Below are positions 1-5,782 of a stretch of 9,585 nt of DNA, one piece after another. The position numbers were made by a program, and so were the translations under genes. The notes under the pieces are model-generated. The model saw only the letters and a program-made list of their open reading frames with translations, ran no database searches and was not told where the DNA came from. This DNA comes from JBLHKE01 sp047619485 (GTDB taxonomy: Bacteria > Verrucomicrobiota > Verrucomicrobiia > Verrucomicrobiales > DEV007), in the NCBI GenBank assembly GCA_047619485.1, contig JBLHKE010000270.1, forward strand, positions 1 to 9,585, in the 5' to 3' direction. Numbering within the stretch: the first letter of the stretch is position 1; every line of letters starts with the position of its first letter.

Positions 1-1
1 T

Positions 2-496
2 CTTCCAGCGGATCTTTCCACGCCCCCCAGTCTCGCCTCCCCCACTACCATCGAGAGCAGCTACCTAGATGAAGTCGAACGTCCGGCTACGACAGTTGCG
101 GATACGGTTCAGCTCTGGTTTGCACGCGACAGCCAATGGCGAATCAAAACCTTCGCAATTGATCACGATATTTACGTACACACGCTCGATACTTCGGAGA
201 CTCGTCTTTCGGTCGAACGTGCCAAGGAAAATATTAAGAAAACCTATGGCGACGTGACATCTCGCATCCTAGTCATCAATTTTCCAGATCCAACGAACGA
301 TCACGATGTGCAGCGCATCCTCAAAGAAAACGAACTCAATGGAAGCTTGGAGATAGCCGCCGCAGGCTTTTCCTTCTACAATCCTGATCGGGGACGCTAC
401 CGATCGAAGTCAAAGCCCAAGTTACAGGACAAGCCGCATCGGGTAGACAAGAGAATCAACCTCCCACAGGGTGCGCCGTTAGAGGAATGTTTTTAA
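2..496 (+). CDS. Hypothetical protein, 3' part (5' end outside window)
   Basis: The frame is open without a stop from base 2 to the TAA at 494-496, giving 164 codons with no in-frame ATG. The gene therefore most likely begins left of the window; a GTG at 254 is only an internal codon. The product looks like a genuine soluble protein: it has a mixed alpha/beta composition, a charged helix-like stretch (SVERAKENIKKTYGDV), a hydrophobic strand-like stretch (RILVINFPDP), and a basic C-terminal tail rich in Lys, Arg and Pro ending in EECF. No signal peptide, membrane segment or known catalytic motif is visible in the part present. I do not recognise the family. The stop lies a few bases before the insertion-sequence remnant, so the natural C-terminus may have been altered by that insertion. 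The stretch looks more AT-rich than the urea operon. Nothing links it functionally to urea metabolism. Confidence 0.6.
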   Translation, partial: LPADLSTPPSLASPTTIESSYLDEVERPATTVADTVQLWFARDSQWRIKTFAIDHDIYVHTLDTSETRLSVERAKENIKKTYGDVTSRILVINFPDPTNDHDVQRILKENELNGSLEIAAAGFSFYNPDRGRYRSKSKPKLQDKPHRVDKRINLPQGAPLEECF

Positions 497-497
497 A

Positions 498-1410
498 TGT
501 GTACTAGGTTAGTATGTGTGCAACGGCATGCTCCATGCGAGCTGATATACACTCCAACGACGACGGTTCGATCACTGTTAGTGCAACCCTCACCCCGGGC
601 GAATCGACGCTCGAGAGCGAGCGTAGAGTGCAGGCAGCGGTCAACGAAATCGGCTGCGCAGCGACCGGCGAGTGCCTGCGACGCTTCGACACCGACGGCG
701 CCAAGCTCGAAGTAGGCGGCCGCAAACTCACCAGCTGCGGGCTGCGTCCGAAGGACTACCAGACCCCCTACTGCGTCACGCGCATCGAGCGGCACGCCTA
801 CCAGGGCTGCAAGGGCGGCGCCACCTACTGCCCACTGGAATACGGTGCGCGCATCATGCGCACGGCCACACGTCTCTTCGCGATGCAGAGATCGTTCAAG
901 TAAGCGAACAACGACGCCACCACCGTCGTGCGCGACCTCGATCAACACGGCCGCAAGGTCACGCGCAGCTACGTGCTCTAGGTCGCCGCCGACGTCGCCT
1001 CGGTAGTCGATGAGAAAGCCAGCTGGAGCGGCAGACACCCTGCATGGAGAGTTCGAAGTTGCCCGCGCTGGCAAGCGCGACGGCACGGCAGAAGCCGAGT
1101 TTCTCGACCGTGCCATCAGCTACTTCGGCAACCACAGAGAACGAATGAAGTCTAAGGTCTATCGGTCGATGGTCTTGCCGATCGGTTCAGGGGTGACCGA
1201 GGCGGCCTGCAAGACGGTGGCGAAAGAGCGGCTCTGCGGCAGCGGGATGAGGTGGACGCATGAAGGGGTGGAGGGAGTGCTTTCGCTGCGTACACTAACC
1301 AAGAGCGGCAACCGCTGGGAACAGTTCTGGGCGAAAGCGACACGCTTCGGATTCACGAAGATAAACAAACCGAAGCGCAAGAGGAAGATATAGAAGTGAC
1401 ACTAACAGAA
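498..1410 (+). mobile_element. Decayed ISKra4-family insertion sequence remnant
   Basis: The span covers the broken transposase and short flanks. Weak terminal similarity supports the borders: GTTAGTAT at 508-515 on the left and ACACTAAC at 1399-1406 on the right are inverted copies with one mismatch, but similarity fades quickly beyond them. No clear target-site duplication is seen. The right border lies only a few bases after the transposase stop, as expected for a single-gene IS. The borders are estimates; the identification rests on the transposase remnant. Confidence 0.5.
514..1393 (+). pseudogene. ISKra4-family transposase, degenerate with internal deletion
   Basis: Two blocks match what I know of ISKra4-family transposases. 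The N-terminal block (from 514, or the better-fitting ATG at 532) has RFDTDGAKLEVGGRKLTS, GLRPKDYQTPY and GGATYCPLE. It runs into a TAA at 901-903, continues in the same frame with ANNDATTVVRDLDQHGRKVT, then meets a TAG at about 991-993 followed by VAADVASVVDEKA. The C-terminal block is in another frame (open 1010-1393) and carries ISYFGNHRERM, LPIGSGVTEAACK and RLCGSGMRW. The Glu in GVTEAACK is the likely third acidic residue of the DDE site. The region between the blocks is far too short for the expected catalytic core, so the first two acidic residues appear to be lost. With two nonsense codons, a frame change and a core deletion the element cannot move on its own. Family assignment is from remembered motifs. 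Confidence 0.8.
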
Positions 1411-1720
1411 TCATATAGATCTATATCCAATTATAGTTTACTAACTGCGCACCCCAATGATCCGGCCATCGGATTCCAGCTCAGCCGCGGTGATTACCTC
1501 AATGTCGACTGCCCACTAGGCGGCTCAGGAATACGACTTGGTCATCTCTTCCAACAGCACCTCGACGATGGCATTTGTTTAATTGCTAGTCTTGATCTTG
1601 GTAGCGGCTAATGCGCCTAGATGGGAAAACGCAGAGACGCCGTGTGGCTGAGTTGCGGGGGCTCAGCGCACACGCGGTAGTTGGAAAAGTATTATTCGCC
1701 GCCCCGGTTGCCTGTTTCCA
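1407..1720. other. Non-coding stretch between IS remnant and operon promoter
   Basis: No convincing gene is found here on either strand. Two short + strand open frames (GTG at 1396 to 1611, ATG at 1611 to 1823) lack recognisable motifs, have no ribosome binding site, and the second runs through the promoter and leader. The stretch is the natural place for activator sites of the sigma-54 promoter. Visible candidates are two GCACC half-sites (1449-1453 and 1557-1561), each followed after five bases by a poorly matching second half, and a small dyad ATCCG-N5-CGGAT at 1460-1474. All three are weak. Confidence 0.5.
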
Positions 1721-1726
1721 TTCTTT

Positions 1727-1742
1727 TGGCACGAGGGCTGCT
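1727..1742 (+). promoter_or_regulatory. Sigma-54 (RpoN) -24/-12 promoter of the urea operon
   Basis: The sequence reads TGGCACG-AGGG-CTGCT and fits the sigma-54 consensus TGGCACG-N4-TTGCW at every defined base except one (C for T at 1738). The invariant GG (1728-1729) and GC (1740-1741) have the correct spacing. A T-rich run precedes it. The C at 1741 as -12 puts transcription start near 1753, about 77 bases before the first operon gene. Sigma-54 promoters need an enhancer-binding ATPase; for a urea operon the likely activator is NtrC under nitrogen limitation. That is inference from family knowledge, since no strong NtrC site is seen upstream. Confidence 0.75.
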
Positions 1743-1752
1743 CCGCTTTCTA

Positions 1753-1790
1753 AGCGGCACCGTCTTCCCGTGACGGAAGCCGTAGGGATT
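1753..1790 (+). promoter_or_regulatory. 5' leader hairpin with possible pseudoknot
   Basis: From the predicted transcript start the leader can form a two-part stem: CGGC (1755-1758) with GCCG (1779-1782), a small internal loop (A1759 opposite A1777-A1778), then CCGTC (1760-1764) with GACGG (1772-1776), closing a seven-base loop (1765-1771). Loop bases TCCC (1766-1769) are complementary to GGGA (1785-1788) just after the stem, which would give an H-type pseudoknot. An alternative hairpin, CTTCC (1764-1768) with GGAAG (1775-1779), excludes this fold. The rest of the leader to 1829 is A-rich and unstructured. It may protect the 5' end or act as a small regulatory RNA. It matches no riboswitch class that I can identify with confidence. 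Confidence 0.4.
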
Positions 1791-1829
1791 AAAGATCACC
1801 AAAACCAACCAACTAAAAATTAAGATACA

Positions 1830-2636
1830 ATGAAAACTCGAAGCTCAATTCTGACCGCCCTAGCGCTGGTCGCATGCCCATCAATTACATTCGCTGGCGA
1901 AATGGCACCCGCGCCGGTGGAAGAGCCGGCTGTTGGCTCCGCCGTCTCAGGAGTTATCTCCCTCGACGTCAATACCCACTTCATCTCGTACGGCGCTGAT
2001 ATCTGGGGCGCCGGAAACGACTGGGCAGATGCTTTGTTCAACCCGCTCGTCGAGATCTCGTTCGCGCTGAGCGACAATCTTACCCTCAGTGTAGGAACCT
2101 GGTGGGATGTGAACGACAATGCTTCATCCAACATCGGTGACAGCATCCAAGAGATCGATGTCTGGGCCGGGCTAGCGCTCACCACAGGCAAGCTGACCAC
2201 CAGCTTGGTCTACCAGGAGTGGCTCTATGCAGATGAGTCAGAGCGCATCGTAGACCTGATCTTCGCGCTCGACGCACCGCTCAGCCCATCGTTGACCTTG
2301 CACGGACGCGTCGACGAGGGCGCTTCGGGTGGCGACACCGGTGTAGTGGCAGTCGCTGGCATCGAGATCCCACTCGTCGACACCGACAGCTTCTCGCTTG
2401 CCATTCCGGTCAACGTCGCGGCTGCGACCGACGGGTTCCACGGTGGTGATGGTGGATTCGCCTACGCATCGGCAGGCCTCGGTGCCTCGGTGCCGCTCAG
2501 CTTCATCAGCTCAGATCTCGGTGAGTGGGCGCTCAATGCAGGAGTCACCTACTACTACACGAACAGCGATGTCATCCCAAACAACCCTGACGAGAGCTTC
2601 GTCACCGGTTCGCTCGGCGTGAGCGTCAGTTTCTAG
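1830..2636 (+). CDS. Outer-membrane beta-barrel protein, candidate urea porin
   Basis: This 268-residue protein has a Sec signal peptide (MKTR followed by a hydrophobic core) with a plausible cleavage after TFA at residue 22. After a short Pro/Glu/Ala linker it shows successive amphipathic strands with alternating polar and nonpolar residues separated by Asp/Asn/Gly turns, for example VEISFALSDNLTLSVGTWW, LTTSLVYQEWLY and WALNAGVTYYYTNSD. It ends in GSLGVSVSF; a terminal Phe after alternating hydrophobics is the classic barrel-assembly signal. It is short for a general porin, perhaps a 10-12 strand barrel. It is the first gene after the sigma-54 promoter and lies 42 bases before urtA with no terminator between, so it is probably co-transcribed. 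By analogy with FmdC, the amide/urea porin encoded beside a related transporter in Methylophilus, I infer outer-membrane passage of urea. LVAC at residues 13-16 resembles a lipobox but fits poorly with a barrel. The start ATG has an A-rich leader and no Shine-Dalgarno sequence. Confidence 0.75.
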   Translation: MKTRSSILTALALVACPSITFAGEMAPAPVEEPAVGSAVSGVISLDVNTHFISYGADIWGAGNDWADALFNPLVEISFALSDNLTLSVGTWWDVNDNASSNIGDSIQEIDVWAGLALTTGKLTTSLVYQEWLYADESERIVDLIFALDAPLSPSLTLHGRVDEGASGGDTGVVAVAGIEIPLVDTDSFSLAIPVNVAAATDGFHGGDGGFAYASAGLGASVPLSFISSDLGEWALNAGVTYYYTNSDVIPNNPDESFVTGSLGVSVSF

Positions 2637-2678
2637 AGATTTAGAACGAGAAACCAACCCAACAGAAACAAGATATAG

Positions 2679-4073
2679 ATGAAGAACCTCAACAAATTTA
2701 TCGGAATCACTGGTCGTGGATTACTCCTCAGCACCGCGATTTTCGTCTCCGCATGCGGTGGCCCTGACCCGAAAGAGGCAGCCGATCCACCTGCCGAGGA
2801 GCCGAAAGTGGCCGCAGCAGAGCCAATGAAGAAAGAGCCAGTGCCGACTCCAGTCGTGACGGAGGCGACACCGGCACCTGCGCCAGCCAGTGGAGGAACT
2901 GTGAAAGTCGGAGTGCTGCACTCACTCAGTGGCACGATGGCGATCAGTGAGACCTCGCTGCGCGATGTCCTGCTGTTCACCTTCGACGAGATCAACGCCG
3001 CTGGCGGTGTCTTGGGTAAGATGATCGAGCCCGTCGTCGCGGACGGTGCGTCTGACTGGCCTCTGTTCGCTGAGAAGGCGGAGCAGTTGATCGTCCAGGA
3101 CAAAGTGTCAGCCGTGTTCGGCTGCTGGACTTCGGTCTCCCGTAAGTCGGTGTTGCCGGTCTTCGAAAAGCACAAGAACCTGCTCTTCTACCCAGTCCAA
3201 TACGAGGGCGAGGAGATGTCACCGAACATTTTCTACACTGCGGAGGCCGTGAACCAGCAGGCAATCCCTGCTGTCGAATTCCTCCTCAAGGAGGGGATGA
3301 AGAAATTCTACCTGATCGGCACCGACTACGTCTACCCACAGACGACGAACCTCGTCCTGTTTGAGTACCTGCTTTCCAAGGGCATCCCAGTCGAGAACAT
3401 CGGCGGTGGACTGCGCCAGGACAGTGCCGGCAAGGTGATCTCGGCGGGTAACTATACGCCCTTCGGCCACAGCGACTTCCAGCTCATCGTGGCAGACATC
3501 AAGAAGTTTGCCGCCTCGGGTGATGCCTGTGTGATCAACACGATCAACGGTGACGCCAACGTGCCGTTCTTCAAAGAGTTCGCCGCATCCGGCCTGAGTT
3601 CAGAAGACTGCCCGGTGGTTTCATTCTCGCTGTCAGAGGACGAGTTCCGCTCGTTGCCAGCGAAAGACCTAGTCGGCCACCTCGGTTGCTGGACCTACTT
3701 CATGTCTATCGACAGCCCGGCCAATACGAAGTTCAAGACGAACTTTCAGAGCTGGCTGGCGAAGACAAGCACGCCAGGAATCATCAAGGAGAACCGCGTA
3801 ACTTGCTCGCCTATGGTGCTATCCTACAACGGTGTGTATCTGTGGAAGGCTGCGGTCGAGAAGGCCGGAAGCTTCGATCCTGAGAAGGTGATGGAAGCGC
3901 TCGAGAGCGGCATCTCCTTCGACGGCCCTGGGGGCAAGGTCACCTCACAGCAGAACCACCATATGACCAAGACCGTCTACATCGGCGAGACTTTGGAGGA
4001 CGGCCAGTTCGGCATCTCGGAGACCATCCCAGACGTGGTCGGCGAGCCATTCTTGAAAGGCACTTTCCAGTAA
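2679..4073 (+). CDS. urtA: Urea ABC transporter substrate-binding lipoprotein UrtA
   Basis: UrtA binds urea in the periplasm and delivers it to the UrtBC permease. The 464-residue product begins with a lipoprotein signal peptide: hydrophobic core 14-23 and lipobox VSAC with Cys26, followed by Gly. Residues 27-72 form a low-complexity Pro/Ala/Glu/Lys tether, and the type I periplasmic-binding fold starts near residue 74 (TVKVGVLHSLSGTMAISE). Family hallmarks follow: LRDVLLFTFDEINAAGG, FGCWTSVSRKSVLPVFE and YPVQYEGEE (about 172-179). A region near residues 243-260 (GGLRQDSAGKVISAGNY) seems longer than the short link before the (P/F)GH(T/S)D motif in the UrtA proteins I know. Membrane anchoring by lipid is less usual in Gram-negative UrtA, which is commonly soluble. 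The leader repeats part of the upstream gene's leader and lacks a Shine-Dalgarno sequence. A large hairpin follows the stop. Confidence 0.93.
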   Translation: MKNLNKFIGITGRGLLLSTAIFVSACGGPDPKEAADPPAEEPKVAAAEPMKKEPVPTPVVTEATPAPAPASGGTVKVGVLHSLSGTMAISETSLRDVLLFTFDEINAAGGVLGKMIEPVVADGASDWPLFAEKAEQLIVQDKVSAVFGCWTSVSRKSVLPVFEKHKNLLFYPVQYEGEEMSPNIFYTAEAVNQQAIPAVEFLLKEGMKKFYLIGTDYVYPQTTNLVLFEYLLSKGIPVENIGGGLRQDSAGKVISAGNYTPFGHSDFQLIVADIKKFAASGDACVINTINGDANVPFFKEFAASGLSSEDCPVVSFSLSEDEFRSLPAKDLVGHLGCWTYFMSIDSPANTKFKTNFQSWLAKTSTPGIIKENRVTCSPMVLSYNGVYLWKAAVEKAGSFDPEKVMEALESGISFDGPGGKVTSQQNHHMTKTVYIGETLEDGQFGISETIPDVVGEPFLKGTFQ

Positions 4074-4084
4074 ACATCGAATTA

Positions 4085-4135
4085 GCCCCTGCCTGCCCTG
4101 CTTGAACTTCTTCATCTTGGCGGGCGGGTGGGGGC
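4085..4135 (+). promoter_or_regulatory. GC-rich intercistronic hairpin between urtA and urtB
   Basis: GCCCCTGCCTGCCC (4085-4098) can pair along all 14 bases with GGGCGGGTGGGGGC (4122-4135), using three G-U pairs, around a 23-base loop. Five T residues (4145-4149) follow nine bases after the stem, so it is not a textbook intrinsic terminator. It could be a partial terminator or a 3' stabiliser of the urtA message that keeps the binding protein in excess over the permeases, as seen with intercistronic hairpins after other binding-protein genes. Read-through is expected because the next seven genes have no other visible promoter. Confidence 0.55.
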
Positions 4136-4159
4136 GCTCCGATCTTTTTCAACCAATTG

Positions 4160-5773
4160 ATGATCCGGCTCCTAGCCTGCCTCTTGCTAATAGGCGCCGC
4201 TGTGCAATCAGCGCTGGCAGACGAAGCTGAAGCGAGGCGCCTGCTCGTGCAGTTGGTGTTGGCCGAGGACGACGAGCGCGAAGCTATCCTAGAGACTCTC
4301 GCCGACCAGGGCGAGCCGATTATCGGCGAGATGGCCGCTGGCTGGCGCATCGGTCAGGTATTTCGCGACACGGTTCCCGGCTCGACTGAGGAGATCGCCC
4401 TTCTGAAATCTGTCGAGCAATACACCAACCTACTCACTGGCGAAACCGTCGTTCCGTCGGGTGATCTGAAGATTGACCGACCGTCGCGCACGGTGAAAAA
4501 GATCCTCAGACGGTTAGTTGATCTCATCGACCTGAATTCGCCGGAAAAATCGAAACGTATCGCGGCAGCCGAGAAGCTCGGGATGAGCCAGAATCCCGAA
4601 TACCTGCCGGAATTGCAGACGCGGGTCGGCAAGCAGGACAACCAGAAAGTCCGCGCTGCGTTCGAGGAGGCGATCCATATTTCCCAACTGGCCAACGGCA
4701 CTCCGGAGGAGAAGCTTGCGGCGGTGAAGGCGCTGGGTGAAGTGAAATCATTCCCCGCCAAGGATTTCATCGAAGCAGTGATCGCTGACGAGGCCAAGCC
4801 CTCAGATGAACTCAAAACTGCTGCCCGTATCGCGATCGAAGCGATCGAATCCAGGCAGAAGTTTGTCGATTTCATCGGCACCCTATTCCGTGGGCTGAGC
4901 CTGGGTTCAGTGCTTTTGTTAGTGTCCTACGGCCTGGCGATCACCTTTGGCCAGATGGGCGTGATCAACATGGCTCACGGCGAGTTTATCGCCATCGGCG
5001 GCTACACCACCTACTTCGTGCAGAACAAGTTTGCCGCGATGTATGGCGTCGGCACTCCCGCCTACGGTTACTATTTTCTACTGGCAATCCCGCTGGCGTT
5101 CATCGTCGCAGCGATCGTCGGAGCAGCATTGGAGAAGGGGATGATCCGCTTTCTCTATAGCCGCCCACTGGAGTCGCTGCTGGCGACCTGGGGCATCTCG
5201 ATGATCCTCCAGCAACTGTTCCGCCTATGGTTCGGCGCAGCGAACGTCGCAGTGGCTGCACCGAAATGGCTCGAGGGGAGTTTACAGATCGGTGGCGTCT
5301 CGATGTCCTACAGCCGGGTGGCACTCATCGTCTTCGTCGTGCTGGTGGTCATCGTAACCTTTCTCTTACTCTCCAAGACCAACTGGGGATTGCATGTGCG
5401 TGCCACCATGCAAGACCGGAAGATGGCCTCCTGCCTGGGCGTGCCATCGGGGCGGGTCAACATGATCACCTTCGCTTACGGATCCGGCCTCGCCGGCCTG
5501 GCAGGTGCGTTCCTCTCGCAGATCGGCAACGTCGGCCCGTCGATGGGGCAGACCTACGTCGTCGACAGCTTCATGGTCGTGGTGGTCGGCGGCGTCGGCA
5601 ACCTGCTCGGCACCGCGCTCTCGGCGCTTGGCATCGGTATGATCGACCAGGGCCTGCAGCCACTCCTCGGGCCGGTGATGGGCAAGATCTCGGTGCTGCT
5701 GATGATCATCCTGTTCCTGCAATTCAAGCCTGGCGGCATCTTCCCCGCCCGTTCGCGTAGCCTCGACGACTGA
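4160..5773 (+). CDS. urtB: Urea ABC transporter permease UrtB
   Basis: UrtB is one of two inner-membrane permeases forming the urea channel. I choose ATG 4160 (537 residues); a TTG directly before it at 4157 would add one residue. A signal-like segment (residues 3-20, ending ALA) precedes an exported domain of about 210 residues. That domain is helical and Ala/Glu/Lys-rich and resembles HEAT-like repeats at about 126-180 and 181-232 (KSKRIAAAEKLG, EEKLAAVKALGEV). Such an N-terminal domain is common in UrtB and absent from typical LivH. The membrane part begins near residue 235 and has the family motif GQMGVINMAHGEF (264-276), several hydrophobic helices, the ATPase-contacting loop RATMQDRKMASCLGVPSGRV (414-433) and FMVVVVGGVGNLLGT (471-485). 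It follows the urtA hairpin and ends nine bases before urtC. No clear ribosome binding site is seen. The role of the exported domain is unknown. Confidence 0.95.
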   Translation: MIRLLACLLLIGAAVQSALADEAEARRLLVQLVLAEDDEREAILETLADQGEPIIGEMAAGWRIGQVFRDTVPGSTEEIALLKSVEQYTNLLTGETVVPSGDLKIDRPSRTVKKILRRLVDLIDLNSPEKSKRIAAAEKLGMSQNPEYLPELQTRVGKQDNQKVRAAFEEAIHISQLANGTPEEKLAAVKALGEVKSFPAKDFIEAVIADEAKPSDELKTAARIAIEAIESRQKFVDFIGTLFRGLSLGSVLLLVSYGLAITFGQMGVINMAHGEFIAIGGYTTYFVQNKFAAMYGVGTPAYGYYFLLAIPLAFIVAAIVGAALEKGMIRFLYSRPLESLLATWGISMILQQLFRLWFGAANVAVAAPKWLEGSLQIGGVSMSYSRVALIVFVVLVVIVTFLLLSKTNWGLHVRATMQDRKMASCLGVPSGRVNMITFAYGSGLAGLAGAFLSQIGNVGPSMGQTYVVDSFMVVVVGGVGNLLGTALSALGIGMIDQGLQPLLGPVMGKISVLLMIILFLQFKPGGIFPARSRSLDD

Positions 5774-5782
5774 TCACGACCG

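Noticed and set aside
493..1116. 207-codon open frame on the - strand
   Set aside because: It is antisense to the transposase remnant, whose motifs are clear on the + strand; the frame is a by-product of GC-rich codons.
1516..1592. Short - strand reading IVEVLLEEMTKSYS followed by a stop, suggesting the tail of a decayed gene
   Set aside because: It is only about 15 residues, with a stop shortly upstream and no family match.
1772..1788. Resemblance of GACGGAAG...TAGGG in the leader to the glutamine (glnA) riboswitch core
   Set aside because: The closing outer stem and the three-way junction of that class are absent; the short match is not enough.
1755..1790. Possible guanidine riboswitch (ykkC or mini-ykkC) ahead of a urea-type transporter
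   Set aside because: The ykkC core sequences and the paired ACGR-loop hairpins of mini-ykkC are not present.
1396..1823. Two + strand open frames (71 and 70 codons) between the IS remnant and the operon
   Set aside because: There are no motifs, no ribosome binding site and unconvincing composition; the second overlaps the sigma-54 promoter and leader.
1866..1877. Lipobox-like LVAC in the signal peptide of the barrel protein
   Set aside because: It is followed by Pro, and a better signal peptidase I site lies at residue 22; the rest of the protein looks like a transmembrane barrel.
2633..3175. 180-codon open frame on the - strand over urtA
   Set aside because: It is antisense to the well-supported urtA; its low-complexity Ser/Gly/Thr composition mirrors the Pro/Ala/Glu tether codons.
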